Source: Pleomorphomonas sp. PLEO (GTDB lineage: Bacteria; Pseudomonadota; Alphaproteobacteria; Rhizobiales; Pleomorphomonadaceae). Taken from it: DNA of 64,000 bases. The position numbers and the translations under genes were made by a program. Below are positions 17,401 to 26,877 of this stretch, piece after piece (the first letter of the stretch is position 1; the number at the start of each line of letters is the position of its first letter). The stretch lies in NCBI RefSeq assembly GCF_041320595.1, contig NZ_CP166625.1:1871501-1935500 (forward strand), in the 5' to 3' direction. A model generated the notes under the pieces. The model did not search any database, had not been told where the DNA came from, and worked only from the letters and a program-made list of their open reading frames with translations.

Positions 17401-17445
17401 GGGAGAGGCTCGCGGGGTAGGCGCTTTCTTGCGGTTGGAAATCGA

Positions 17446-17502
17446 TATTGGCCGCTCGCCCCATTCGGCCTGAGGTCCTATGCTTGCGCGTAAGAAGAAC
17501 AC
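17446..17502. repeat. Degenerate family A repeat
   Basis: A GATATTGGCCGC leader and CCTGAGGTCCT are recognisable, but the central stem is eroded (CTATGCTTGCGCG). It resembles the forward units near 2839 and 20316. Confidence 0.6.
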
Positions 17503-17590
17503 CGGGACAGCCAGAGTGAGCCGCGCAGAATCTCGACTTAATGGCGAGTTCGACTGTAGAGTAATAGCATTGAGAAACCGGGGAAGGCGG

Positions 17591-17899
17591 ATGATGGTTG
17601 GGCAATTCGGCAGTCGGGAGCGATTTGAACTAAGGCGACAGAGCGATGATCTCGTTTACACGTTCGTGCGCGAACAGTTTGATGACGGGAGCGCTGCTTA
17701 CAAACGTCAAGACCAAGACCTGTGGATCGTCCATCGCCCGGAATGGGGCTGGGTTGCTTGGGATCACGCAAGTGACACATGCATGGGAAGACCATGGAAT
17801 ACGCTTCCGCATCAACAAGCTGACCATCCCCCGGAAGGCGACTGGGTCAGCCGAAAAGGCTCGAAATCCTACGTCTACACATTGGTCTATGTGGAATAG
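17591..17899 (+). CDS. Hypothetical protein
   Basis: A possible 102-residue soluble protein starting MMVGQFGSRERFELRRQ. It is rich in Trp and Tyr (LWIVHRPEWGWVAWDH) and ends SYVYTLVYVE. The frame is open upstream to 17480, but that part runs through a degenerate repeat, so the later ATG is preferred. Base composition is less GC-rich than the neighbours. No family is recognised. The ordered aromatic pattern favours a real gene, but evidence is limited to the open frame. Confidence 0.4.
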   Translation: MMVGQFGSRERFELRRQSDDLVYTFVREQFDDGSAAYKRQDQDLWIVHRPEWGWVAWDHASDTCMGRPWNTLPHQQADHPPEGDWVSRKGSKSYVYTLVYVE

Positions 17900-17983
17900 A
17901 CCGCCGCGGCTTCTGTATTACGGCCTCGTGGCACCTGCATCCATGATGCCGGAATTATATATACGAAACATATACATAATATA

Positions 17984-18010
17984 TCCTCCCCCGCTTTGGG
18001 CGGGGGAGGA
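17984..18010. terminator. GC-rich hairpin after phoX
   Basis: A perfect 11-bp stem TCCTCCCCCGC/GCGGGGGAGGA with a five-base loop, 14 bp beyond the PhoX stop. The tract following on the minus strand is TA-rich rather than U-rich, so termination is likely but not certain. Confidence 0.65.
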
Positions 18011-18024
18011 CGGGCGATCGGCCT

Positions 18025-19992
18025 TCAGATCATGCCGTCATCAATACGGCTGAGGATCACCAGCGACGGGCGGGCGGGTTGGCCGGGGGTGAGGTCGGGC
18101 CAGGTGGTGCTGGCGTCGGCGATCGAGGTGGCGTCCTCGTTGTCGGCCATGCGCAACTCGCCGGGGTGCTGGACGGACAGGAACACCGTTTTGCCATCGG
18201 GCGTGAAGGTCGGCGAGCAGCATTCCGAGCCGACCGGCGCGATGTAGAAGCACTTGGGCAGGGCGCGGTTGGCGCCTTCGGTTTCCATCACGTAGACGGC
18301 GTCGGCAATGCCTTCCGGCGGCGGGCCATCGGTGGCCACCCACAGGCGGCCGGCCGGATCGACGGCGAGGTTGTCCGGGTCGGTGAACCAGCCATTGGCC
18401 GAAGTGCCGGGATGGAACATGGCGCCGTCCTCTGGCTTGGCGGGGTCGCCGCACAGCACGAACACATCCCACTGAAGATGGTCGGCCGCGTAGTCGGGCT
18501 TGTCACTGATGCGGGGCACGGTGATCTCGAGGAGATGGCCGTGCGGGTTGGGGCCGCGCGGGTTGGCGACGTTGACCTGCTTTTTCGCATCGCCTTCGCC
18601 CGAGGCGAGGCGCTTTTCGTTTTCGGTCATGGCGACATAGAGCTTGCCGGTGCCCTGGTGGATGATGAAGCCCTCGGGGGAGTCCATCGGCGTGGCGCCG
18701 ACCAAATCGGCGGCGGCCCGCGTCTTCAGGCAGACGTCGGCCTGGCTGGCAAACCCGGCGGCGGCGGTCAGAGGGCCTTCACCGGCGATCAGCGGCAGCC
18801 ATTGCATGGAGCCGTCGGCGGAGAATTTGGCCACCGACAGCGTGCCGTGGTCGAGCAGGTTCTTGTTGGCGGCGCGGTCGGTGGGGTTCCAGGGATCGCG
18901 CGTGACGAAGCGATAGAGATATTCGAAATCGTCGTCATCGCCCATGAACACGACCAGCCGGCCATCGGGGGCGACGCAGCACTGGGCGCCCTCGTGCGTC
19001 ATGCGGCCGAGCGCCGTGCGCTTGATCGGCTTGGCTTCGGGGTCGAAGGGGTCGATCTCCACCACCCAGTCAAAGCGCATCCACTCGTTCGGCTCGGTCT
19101 CGAAGTTGAGGCGCGGTTCGACGCGGCCGGCGGCGTAGATATCGTTTTCGTCCTCGTCCCAGCCCTGGCGCTCCACCAGTTCCTGGTCGGCGAGCACCTT
19201 GTAGTCGCCGGCGAACACGTCCATCGCCCCTTCCTCGCCCGAGAGCATGGTGCCCCAGGGGGTGATGCCGCCGTTGCAGTTGGAGATGGTGCCGAACACG
19301 CTGGTGCCGGTCGGGTCGGCCTTGGTCTTCAGTCCGTCGTGGCCGGCGGCGGGGCCGGAGATCGCCATCTCGGTGCCCATGTGGACGCGGCGATTGTACT
19401 TGCCGTCGGCGACCACCTGCCATTCGGCGCCGGCCTTGCGCACCTCGACGATGCTGACGCCGACGGAGGCCATCACGGCGCGGATCTGATCCTCCGACAT
19501 CTTTTCCCGGTAGTCGTCCTTGTTGAGGCCGGGAAACATCAGGAAGGGCGTCGCATATTCGTGGCTGACGACCATCAACCCGTGATCGGAACTATCGGTG
19601 CCCCAGGGCAGCGGCAGATATTGCGTGAAGTCGTTGTTGTAGCCGAACTGGCGCGCCGCCGCCGGGCCGTTCAGCGTGGCGAGATCGAACTTCGGGCTGT
19701 CGGGGAAAATGCCGTCGCCCCAGCGCAGCAGGATCTGGCGGCGGTAGCCGTCCGGCCAATGGTCGTGTTCGTCGCGCACCCGCTTGAGCTCGGCAAAGTC
19801 CAGCCCCTTGCCGTCGGCGGCCATCGCCTGGGGGATGCCGACATGCCGGGCGACCAGGGCCGTCGCCGCTCCGGCGACAAGGCCTTTCAGCAGCGTGCGC
19901 CGTTCGATGCCGCGCGCCAGGATCTCGCCATAGGTTTCGCCGAATTCGCGCCGTGCATTGGGTCTTGCGCGTGTTTTCTGCCTGTCCGACAT
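18025..19992 (-). CDS. phoX: PhoX-family alkaline phosphatase (DUF839), Tat-exported
   Basis: A 655-residue secreted phosphatase of the PhoX family, which uses calcium and iron to release phosphate from organic esters. From ATG 19992 a twin-arginine signal is visible (ERRTLLKGL at 30-38, then a hydrophobic stretch ending AMAADG). Landmarks of the beta-propeller include NCNGGITPWGTMLSGEE, GRMTHEGAQCCVAPDGR and NPHGHLLEI. The frame runs 31 residues further upstream, but that would bury the Tat motif. Control by phosphate limitation is expected from the family, but no clear Pho box was identified. Confidence 0.88.
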   Translation of the reverse strand: MSDRQKTRARPNARREFGETYGEILARGIERRTLLKGLVAGAATALVARHVGIPQAMAADGKGLDFAELKRVRDEHDHWPDGYRRQILLRWGDGIFPDSPKFDLATLNGPAAARQFGYNNDFTQYLPLPWGTDSSDHGLMVVSHEYATPFLMFPGLNKDDYREKMSEDQIRAVMASVGVSIVEVRKAGAEWQVVADGKYNRRVHMGTEMAISGPAAGHDGLKTKADPTGTSVFGTISNCNGGITPWGTMLSGEEGAMDVFAGDYKVLADQELVERQGWDEDENDIYAAGRVEPRLNFETEPNEWMRFDWVVEIDPFDPEAKPIKRTALGRMTHEGAQCCVAPDGRLVVFMGDDDDFEYLYRFVTRDPWNPTDRAANKNLLDHGTLSVAKFSADGSMQWLPLIAGEGPLTAAAGFASQADVCLKTRAAADLVGATPMDSPEGFIIHQGTGKLYVAMTENEKRLASGEGDAKKQVNVANPRGPNPHGHLLEITVPRISDKPDYAADHLQWDVFVLCGDPAKPEDGAMFHPGTSANGWFTDPDNLAVDPAGRLWVATDGPPPEGIADAVYVMETEGANRALPKCFYIAPVGSECCSPTFTPDGKTVFLSVQHPGELRMADNEDATSIADASTTWPDLTPGQPARPSLVILSRIDDGMI

Positions 19993-20253
19993 CGATGCCT
20001 CCAAATCCAGGGAAAGGTTGGGCGACCACGCCTGAGGCCTCCGGCGAACGCGGGTTCGTCGGAGATGTATAAAGTACTGTTTCAAAACGAATTCTGCGCC
20101 GATACGCCGCGCAATCCAGCCGTGCCGCCCTGGCCCTGCGCTAGCCTAGCAACCTTCCACGAAAACTTGGTGACGACCCGCAGGTTTGGATGGGGCCCAC
20201 TGCTTTCGGTTGACGGAGGATAGCCGGCTGAGATGGGGTACGGGAGGAGACCG

Positions 20254-20770
20254 TGGGGAGGGAGGCATCGGGCTCCCTGCGTGCTTGGAGCGCGATATTG
20301 GCCGCCGGCTCCATCCTGCCTGAGGTCCTCTGCCTTCGCAGAGGATGACAGCTTGATAGATAGCGGGAGCTAACCACTAACCGACCGTGTCCGGGTGCGC
20401 TATCCAGCTGTTTCCTATATATAGTTCACCTGTCATCCTCGCGAAGGCGAGGACCTCGGGACGAGAAGGTGGGGAGGGAGGTATCAGGCTCCCTGCGTGC
20501 TTGGGGCGCGATATTGGCCGCTTGCTCCATCCTGCCTGAGGTCCTCTGCCTTCGCAGAGGAAGACAGCTTGATAGATAGCGGGAGCTAACCACTAACCGA
20601 CCGTGTCCGGGTGCGCTATCCAGCTGTTTCCTATATATAATTCACCTTCCCTCCTCGCGAAGGCGAGGACCTCGGGACGAGAAGGTGGGGAGGGAGGTAT
20701 CAGGCTCCCTGCGTGCTTGGAGCGCGATAGTGGCCGCTGGCTCCAGCCTGCCTGAGGTCCTCTTCTCAAG
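20254..20770. repeat. 216-bp tandem repeat carrying family A units
   Basis: The landmark GGCTCCCTGC occurs at 20271, 20487 and 20703, spaced exactly 216 bp each time. Each unit carries a forward family A hairpin and an inverted, variant one (CCTCGC/GCGAGG). It is about 2.4 units long. It fills the gene-free stretch between phoX and the DUF1330 gene; nothing else was seen in 20086-20253 or 20771-20921. Confidence 0.85.
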
Positions 20771-20921
20771 CGGGGGTGACGGCTTGATCGTTTTTATGGT
20801 TGCCCTTGCGCGGGATGGCGGATTGATCGTTGCGTCCGCGTGCGGTCAGGTGAATTATATATAGGAAACAGCTGGGTAGTAGCGCGCTGCTGGTCCGGCG
20901 AGGGTCCATCTTCCGAGGCAC

Positions 20922-21221
20922 ATGATGACCGCCTATTTCGTGGCTCAGATCCGCATCGACGACCCCGCCGAGTACCAGCGTTATCTCGAGGCCTGCGATG
21001 AGGTGTTCGCACGCTTTAACGGCGAATATCTCGCCGTCGACGCGGCGCCGACGGTGCTGGAGGGCGACTGGCCCTATACGCGCTCGGTGCTGATCCGCTT
21101 TCCCAGCGAGGCCGATCTGCTCGCCTGGTACAGCTCGCCGGAGTATCAGGCGATCGTTGTGCATCGGCTCGGCGGCGCCAAGTGCGACAGCATCCTCCTG
21201 CATGGCAAGGATGAGAGCTAG
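20922..21221 (+). CDS. DUF1330 family protein
   Basis: A 99-residue ferredoxin-like alpha/beta barrel protein. It begins TAYFVAQIRIDDPAEYQRYLE and carries VLEGDWPYTRSVLIRFPSEADLLAWYSSPEY, the standard DUF1330 pattern. Function is unknown. Two adjacent ATG codons (20922 and 20925) are possible starts. It stands alone between the repeat array and the MocR gene. Confidence 0.88.
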   Translation: MMTAYFVAQIRIDDPAEYQRYLEACDEVFARFNGEYLAVDAAPTVLEGDWPYTRSVLIRFPSEADLLAWYSSPEYQAIVVHRLGGAKCDSILLHGKDES

Positions 21222-21279
21222 GGGCGCTTTCGGCAAGGGGCGGCCGGATCAGGCGGGTCGTCGGGTGCCTGGCCGCCGC

Positions 21280-21424
21280 CATACATGGCTGAGCCATTGT
21301 GTATGCGATATAGCCATACATTTGAAGATGCCGCTCCGGGATCAATACGCGGATAAAGTCCGGGATAATGCCGGATTTGGCGAAACGCCGCTTTCCTTTT
21401 GGTGCCATACACAGTATACGTATG
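21280..21424. promoter_or_regulatory. CATAC/GTATG operator cluster upstream of mocR-like gene
   Basis: GTATG-N9-CATAC at 21301-21319 and CATAC-N9-GTATG at 21406-21424, with an extra CATAC at 21280-21284. Repeated half-sites at equal spacing ahead of a MocR-type gene suggest its own binding sites. Confidence 0.5.
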
Positions 21425-21457
21425 TATGCTTATGAGCCGTACACGAAAGAGGGCGCC

Positions 21458-22834
21458 ATGTGGAAGCCGCGGTTGATCGAGAGTGCCCGGACGAAATATC
21501 TGGGCATCGTCGATGCTCTCGAAGCGGATATTCGCGCGGGACGGGTGGCGCGCGGCGACCGGCTGCCGGCGCAGCGCGCCATTGCCGAGGCGCTGGGCGT
21601 CGATCTGACGACGGTGACGCGGGCCTTCAATGAGGCGGGCCGTCGGGGGCTGGTGGCAGCGCAGGCCGGCCGGGGCACCTTTATCCGCGAGGCGATGGAC
21701 GGGGAGGGCGGGGATGTCGCCCAGCCGCTGATCGATCTCAGCATGAACATTCCGCCGCAGCCGGCGGCGTTCGATTTCCGCAAGCTGCTGCCGCACGGCA
21801 TCGCCGGCGTTCTCGGCAATGCCAATGGCCTGCTTCGCCTTCATTACCAGGACAGCACCGGGTCGGAACCCGACCGGCATGCCGGCGCCCACTGGCTGGC
21901 CCAGCGCATCGAGGGCGTGACGGCCGACCGGGTGGTGGTGGCGGGCGGAGCGCAGAGCGCGCTGTTCGCGGTGAGCGAACTGCTGCTCAATCGCGGCGAC
22001 GTGGTGGCGGCCGGGGCGATGACCTATCCGGGGCTGAAGGCCGTGGTCCTGCAGAAAGGGCTGGTGGTCGCCCCCCTCGACATGGACGACAAGGGCATCC
22101 TGCCCGAGGCCTTCGAAAGGGCCTGCCGGGAGCGGGGGGCCAAGCTGCTCTACGTCATTCCGAGCATCGACAATCCGACGACGGCGACGCTGCCTGAGGA
22201 TCGCCGCCGCGCGCTTGCATCCATCGCCCGCCAGTACGATGTGGCGATCATCGAGGACGACCCTTACGCGCCGCTGCTGCCGGAGCGCCGGCTGTCGATC
22301 GCCGAGCTGGCGCCCGACATCACCTGGCATATCGCCACCTTGTCGAAATGCGCGACGCCGGCTCTGAGGGTGGCCTATGTGGTGGCGCCGAGTTCCACCC
22401 TCGCGCTGCGCCTCGCCGGCGTGTTGCGCGCCACCATCCTGATGGCGCCGCCGCTGATGTCGGCGCTGGTCAGCCGCTGGATTGCCGACGGGGCGCTCGA
22501 CGATCTCGCGCGGGCGATCCGTGAGGAGAACGTCGAGCGGCAAAAGCTTGCGGCGTCCATTCTGGGCGGCTCGGGCTATGCCGCCGATCCGCACGGCCAT
22601 CACCTGTGGCTGCGCCTGCCCGATCCCTGGCGCGCCGCCGACTTTGCCGCGCATGCCGACCGGGCCGGCGTGTCGATCGTGCCGGCCTCCGCCTTCGCCA
22701 CCGTCACCAATCCCGAGGAGGCCGTGCGGATATCGCTCGGCGTCGCGCCTGACCGGGGTGATCTCGAAGACGGGCTGACCCAGCTTGCAAGCCTCATTTC
22801 CCAGCCGACACTCGGCACCAAGGCCGTCGTGTGA
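21458..22834 (+). CDS. MocR-type GntR/aminotransferase regulator
   Basis: A 458-residue chimeric regulator. The N-terminal GntR winged helix (about residues 1-75) contains [25 protein letters not shown]. The large C-terminal domain is a fold-type I aminotransferase with a PLP-lysine region [21 protein letters not shown] 21458 gives the usual MWKPRLIES start; the frame continues upstream without a better site. Such proteins sense PLP or amino compounds. It precedes cioA by 85 bp in the same direction and could be cotranscribed with or regulate it, but this is inference. Confidence 0.9.
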   Translation: MWKPRLIESARTKYLGIVDALEADIRAGRVARGDRLPAQRAIAEALGVDLTTVTRAFNEAGRRGLVAAQAGRGTFIREAMDGEGGDVAQPLIDLSMNIPPQPAAFDFRKLLPHGIAGVLGNANGLLRLHYQDSTGSEPDRHAGAHWLAQRIEGVTADRVVVAGGAQSALFAVSELLLNRGDVVAAGAMTYPGLKAVVLQKGLVVAPLDMDDKGILPEAFERACRERGAKLLYVIPSIDNPTTATLPEDRRRALASIARQYDVAIIEDDPYAPLLPERRLSIAELAPDITWHIATLSKCATPALRVAYVVAPSSTLALRLAGVLRATILMAPPLMSALVSRWIADGALDDLARAIREENVERQKLAASILGGSGYAADPHGHHLWLRLPDPWRAADFAAHADRAGVSIVPASAFATVTNPEEAVRISLGVAPDRGDLEDGLTQLASLISQPTLGTKAVV

Positions 22835-22919
22835 GCCCGGCTCTGAGTTTCAGGATGTTCGCCATGCGTGTCTTCAAAGCCGCCCTCATCCACCTCTCAC
22901 CCCCGAAGGAGGGCTCGTC

Positions 22920-24335
22920 ATGTTCGGTCTGACCGCGCTGGAACTGGCCCGCATCCAGTTTGGCTTCACCATCTCCTTCCACATCGTCTTCCCGGCGATC
23001 ACCATCGGCCTTGCCAGCTATCTGGCGGTACTCGAGGGGCTGTGGCTGTGGAAGAAGGACGTCGTCTATCGCGACCTCTATCATTTCTGGTCGAAGATCT
23101 TCGCCGTCAACTTCGCCATGGGCGTCGTCTCCGGTCTGGTGATGGCCTATCAGTTCGGCACCAACTGGAGCTATTTCTCCTCGTTCGCCGGCTCGATCAC
23201 CGGCCCGCTTCTCGCCTACGAGGTGCTGACCGCCTTCTTCCTGGAGGCGGGCTTTCTCGGGGTGATGCTGTTCGGCTGGAACAAGGTGGGGCCGGGGCTG
23301 CACTTGTTTGCCACCATCATGGTGGCGATCGGCACGCTGATTTCCGCCACCTGGATCCTCGCCTCCAACAGCTGGATGCAGACGCCGCAGGGCTATGAGA
23401 TCGTCAACAACGTGGTGGTGCCGGTCGACTGGCTGAAGGTGATCTTCAACCCCTCCTTCCCCTATCGGCTCGCCCACATGGTGGTGGCGGCCTTCCTGTC
23501 GACGGGCCTGTTCGTCGGGGCGTCCGGCGCCTGGCATCTTCTGAGGCGCAACGACACGCCGCGCATCCGGACCATGTTCTCGATGGCGATGTGGATGGTG
23601 CTGATCGTGACGCCGCTGCAGATCTTCGTCGGCGACCTGCACGGCATCAACACGCTGGAGCATCAGCCGGCCAAGATCGCGGCGATGGAAGGCCACTGGC
23701 GCAACGAGCCGGGCGCCGGCGTGCCGCTGATCCTGTTCGGCCTGCCGGACATGGACGGCGAGGTGACGCGCTACAAGCTGGAAATTCCCCGGCTCGGCGG
23801 CCTCATCCTGACCCATAGCCTCGACGGCCAGTACAAGGGCCTCAGCGAGTTCCCCAAAGAGGATCGGCCCAACTCGGCGGTGGTGTTCTGGTCGTTCCGC
23901 GTCATGGTCGGCCTTGGCATGCTGATGCTGCTGCTCGGCGTCTGGAGCGCCTGGCTGCGCTGGCGCGGCGCCTTCTTCGCACAGCCCTGGTTCCTGCGCT
24001 TTGCCACGGTGATGGGGCCATCGGGGCTGATCGCCATCCTGGCCGGGTGGTACACCACGGAAATCGGCCGTCAGCCCTGGGTCGTCTATGGCGTGATGCG
24101 CACGAAAGACGCCGTCTCCAACCACTCGGCGCCGGTGCTGTCGGCAACACTGATCGTGTTCATGGTGATGTACTTTGCCGTGTTCGGCACCGGCGTCAGC
24201 TACATGCTGAAGCTGATCGCCAAGGGCCCGGCCGACAGCGATGACGAGCACACCCCGCATGATGCAGGCCAATCGCCACGACCCGCCCGCCCCCTGTCGG
24301 CCGCGCCCGACGACATCGATCCGTCGATCAACTGA
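22920..24335 (+). CDS. cioA: Cytochrome bd-type quinol oxidase subunit I (CioA)
   Basis: A 471-residue inner-membrane subunit that oxidises quinol and reduces oxygen to water. Haem ligands are visible as His21 (SFHIVFP) and His186 (RLAHMV). The conserved acid residues occur in AYEVLTAFFLEAGFLG. It is about 50 residues shorter than E. coli CydA, as expected for the short Q-loop, cyanide-insensitive subgroup. ATG 22920 has AAGGAGGG six bases upstream. It is the first of a three-gene unit with cioB and DUF2474. Confidence 0.93.
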   Translation: MFGLTALELARIQFGFTISFHIVFPAITIGLASYLAVLEGLWLWKKDVVYRDLYHFWSKIFAVNFAMGVVSGLVMAYQFGTNWSYFSSFAGSITGPLLAYEVLTAFFLEAGFLGVMLFGWNKVGPGLHLFATIMVAIGTLISATWILASNSWMQTPQGYEIVNNVVVPVDWLKVIFNPSFPYRLAHMVVAAFLSTGLFVGASGAWHLLRRNDTPRIRTMFSMAMWMVLIVTPLQIFVGDLHGINTLEHQPAKIAAMEGHWRNEPGAGVPLILFGLPDMDGEVTRYKLEIPRLGGLILTHSLDGQYKGLSEFPKEDRPNSAVVFWSFRVMVGLGMLMLLLGVWSAWLRWRGAFFAQPWFLRFATVMGPSGLIAILAGWYTTEIGRQPWVVYGVMRTKDAVSNHSAPVLSATLIVFMVMYFAVFGTGVSYMLKLIAKGPADSDDEHTPHDAGQSPRPARPLSAAPDDIDPSIN

Positions 24336-24347
24336 GGAGGAAAAACC

Positions 24348-25355
24348 ATGGGCATCGATCTTCCTCTCATTTGGGCGATCATCATCGGCTTCGGCCTGAT
24401 GATGTACGTCATCATGGACGGCTTCGATCTCGGCATCGGCATCCTGTTCCCCTTCGTGCGCGATCCTGAGGATCGCGACACCATGGTCAACAGCGTGGCG
24501 CCGGTGTGGGATGGCAACGAAACCTGGCTGGTGCTGGGCGGCGCGGCGCTGATGGCCGCCTTCCCCATCGCCTACGCGGTGATCCTCAGCGCGCTCTACC
24601 TGCCGCTGATGCTGATGCTGGCCGGCCTGATCTGGCGCGGCGTCGCCTTCGAGTTCCGCTTCAAGGCCGACGAGGGCCACAAGCCGTTCTGGGACAAGGC
24701 CTTCATCTGGGGCTCCTATATCGCCACCTTCTCGCAAGGGGCGGCGCTGGGGGCGTTCATCAACGGCTTTAACGTGCAAGACGGCGCCTATGCCGGCGGC
24801 GTCTTCGACTGGTTGACGCCGTTCAGCCTGTTCACCGGGCTCGGTCTGGTCGTCGCCTATGCGCTGCTCGGATCGACATGGCTGGTGATGAAGACCGAAG
24901 GCAACCTGCAACGGCGCATGCGTGCCCTCGGCAAGCCGATCACGCTGGCGGTGCTGGCGTTGATCGTCGTGGTCAGCATCTGGACGCCGATCGGCCATCC
25001 GGACATTGCCGTGCGCTGGTTCTCGCTGCCCAACCTGTTCTTCCTGGCGCCGGTGCCGGTGCTGGTCGCCCTGGCAACGTGGCTGCTGATCAAAACTCTG
25101 ACTACCCAGAGCCACGCTGGCCCGTTCCTGTTGTCGCTGGTGTTATTGTTTCTGGGCTATTCGGGGCTGGCGATCAGCCTGTGGCCGAACATCATTCCGC
25201 CGTCGATCTCGATCTGGGCCGCCGCGTCGCCGCCTCAGAGCATGGGCTTTGCCCTGGTTGGCGCGCTGTTCATCATCCCCTTCATCCTCGCCTACACCGC
25301 GTGGTCCTACTACGTGTTCCGCGGCAAGGTGAAGGCCGGCGAGGGGTATCATTGA
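24348..25355 (+). CDS. cioB: Cytochrome bd-type quinol oxidase subunit II (CioB)
   Basis: A 335-residue subunit with about eight membrane helices. It starts with IWAIIIGFGLMMYVIMDGFDLG, where MDGFDLG is the subunit II signature. WDGNETWLVLGGAALMAAFP follows. It lies 12 bp after cioA with a good GGAGG site, and its stop shares bases with the start of the DUF2474 gene. Confidence 0.94.
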   Translation: MGIDLPLIWAIIIGFGLMMYVIMDGFDLGIGILFPFVRDPEDRDTMVNSVAPVWDGNETWLVLGGAALMAAFPIAYAVILSALYLPLMLMLAGLIWRGVAFEFRFKADEGHKPFWDKAFIWGSYIATFSQGAALGAFINGFNVQDGAYAGGVFDWLTPFSLFTGLGLVVAYALLGSTWLVMKTEGNLQRRMRALGKPITLAVLALIVVVSIWTPIGHPDIAVRWFSLPNLFFLAPVPVLVALATWLLIKTLTTQSHAGPFLLSLVLLFLGYSGLAISLWPNIIPPSISIWAAASPPQSMGFALVGALFIIPFILAYTAWSYYVFRGKVKAGEGYH

Positions 25356-25498
25356 TGGCCGCCGAGACAACCCCGCGCCGCCAGTGGCTCCGCCGCGTCG
25401 GCTGGCTGGTCGCCATCTGGGCGGGCAGCATCCTCGCGCTCGGCGTCGTGGCGATGATGTTCCGGTTGATGATGAACCTTGCCGGCATGAAGAGCTGA
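25355..25498 (+). CDS. DUF2474 small membrane protein of the CioAB complex
   Basis: A 47-residue single-span protein. A basic N-terminus (RRQWLRRVGW) precedes one helix, LVAIWAGSILALGVVAMMF, and it ends NLAGMKS. This is the DUF2474 pattern. Such proteins accompany CioAB and are thought to act like CydX in stabilising the oxidase. The ATG overlaps the cioB stop (TGATG). Confidence 0.85.
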   Translation: MAAETTPRRQWLRRVGWLVAIWAGSILALGVVAMMFRLMMNLAGMKS

Positions 25499-25739
25499 TG
25501 GGTGGCGGCGTCGGAAGGCTAGCGTGGGCAGCGGGAGCCGAAGCCGGCGGGTGGGCTGCCGGTCAGGAAGGAGTATGCGATATAAGTGTTACTACCCATG
25601 AACATTGTGCGAACTCGCGGGGCAGGGTATGATCTATTCCAGATCGAATTGATTCTCTGGCGAAATCCACAGATCAAAACGCCGTTGCGATTGCCAGGAC
25701 CGGAATTGCGTGAATTCGTGTCGTTGGCGGGAGAGAACG

Positions 25740-26876
25740 ATGCGCTGTGTAGAGCTTTTCACCGGATGCGGTGGTCTGGCGATGGGCCTTTCCAGGGCTG
25801 GGTTTCAGCCCCAGCGGATGATCGAGTGGGATCGTCACGCCGTCGGCAATGTGGCGCACAACAAAGGGCGCGGCGTTGACTACGTCGAGCACTGGCCGAT
25901 CGAACAGCGCGATGTGCGTGAAATCAATTGGACGCAGTATCACGGTCTCGCCCTGGTGGCGGGTGGTCCGCCGTGCCAGCCGTTTTCGATCGGCGGCAAG
26001 CATCGTGGTCATGATGATCACCGCGACATGTGGCCGGAGGCGGTCCGCGCGGTGCGCGAAGCAAAGCCGCGGGGATTTGCCTTTGAGAATGTTCGTGGGC
26101 TAGCTCGGGCGGCGTTCTCGGACTATCTCGAATGGATTCTTTTGTCGCTGTCGATGCCCCATATCGAGCGTCGCGAGGCAGAGACCAGCCAAGAACACTT
26201 GGAACGGCTCAGAACGCTCAAGCGGACGGCGACTTACCAAGTGCGCTTTCAACAGGTCAACGCCGCCGATTTCGGGGCCGCGCAAAAGCGTTTTCGCGTG
26301 TTGGTGCTGGGTGTTCGCAAGGATATCGGGCTTGAGCCGCCGGTCCTCGTTCCAACTCACTCTCGCGAGGCTCTGCTTTGGGATCAGTGGGTCAGCGGCG
26401 GCTATTGGCGGCGCCATGGCATCGAGCGGCCGTCGGCTGGTCCGATGGCGGTCGATACGGGGACACTGCGTCGGCTGGAGCGGGCTGGCATCCAGCCAGC
26501 CGAACTGCCGTGGAGAACGATACGCGACGCCATCGCCGATCTGGGGGCGCCTGGTACGCCAGGCGTTTTGAACCATGATCCGCAGCTGGGCGCGCGCTCC
26601 TATCCTGGACATACCGGCAGCCCACTTGATTACCCAAGCAAAGCCCTGAAGGCCGGTGTGCACGGTGTGCCGGGCGGCGAAAACACCCTCTCGTTGCCTG
26701 ACGGTAGAATCAGATACTACACGGTGAGGGAAGCGGCGCGTTTGCAAGGTCTGCCCGACGATTACGAGTTCGTCGGTTCGTGGTCGGAGAACATGCGCCA
26801 GTTGGGCAATGCCGTCCCCGTGCAATTGGCCGAGGCCGTTGCGAAAGCGATGAGGGCGGTCGTCGGGGTTATTTGA
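25740..26876 (+). CDS. Type II DNA (cytosine-5) methyltransferase
   Basis: A 378-residue C5-cytosine methylase. Motif I is VELFTGCGGLAMG, motif IV PPCQPFS with catalytic Cys79, and motif VI FENVRG. Motif VIII is QVNAADFGAAQKRFR, and motif X is RQLGNAVPVQLAEAVA. Start ATG 25740 follows GAGAG; an upstream in-frame ATG at 25710 would add ten residues. The gene directly precedes the GIY-YIG nuclease, so it protects host DNA. If the nuclease is a true Eco29kI relative the site would be CCGCGG, which is inference. The upstream gap (25499-25739) holds no convincing gene. Confidence 0.95.
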   Translation: MRCVELFTGCGGLAMGLSRAGFQPQRMIEWDRHAVGNVAHNKGRGVDYVEHWPIEQRDVREINWTQYHGLALVAGGPPCQPFSIGGKHRGHDDHRDMWPEAVRAVREAKPRGFAFENVRGLARAAFSDYLEWILLSLSMPHIERREAETSQEHLERLRTLKRTATYQVRFQQVNAADFGAAQKRFRVLVLGVRKDIGLEPPVLVPTHSREALLWDQWVSGGYWRRHGIERPSAGPMAVDTGTLRRLERAGIQPAELPWRTIRDAIADLGAPGTPGVLNHDPQLGARSYPGHTGSPLDYPSKALKAGVHGVPGGENTLSLPDGRIRYYTVREAARLQGLPDDYEFVGSWSENMRQLGNAVPVQLAEAVAKAMRAVVGVI

Positions 26877-26877
26877 G

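Noticed and set aside
22794-25115. 773-codon minus-strand frame opposite cioAB
   Set aside because: Low-complexity His/Arg/Asp-rich antisense shadow of two clear membrane subunits.
25586-25879. Possible small controller gene before the methylase
   Set aside because: The frame overlaps the methylase start, has no helix-turn-helix pattern and no good ribosome site.
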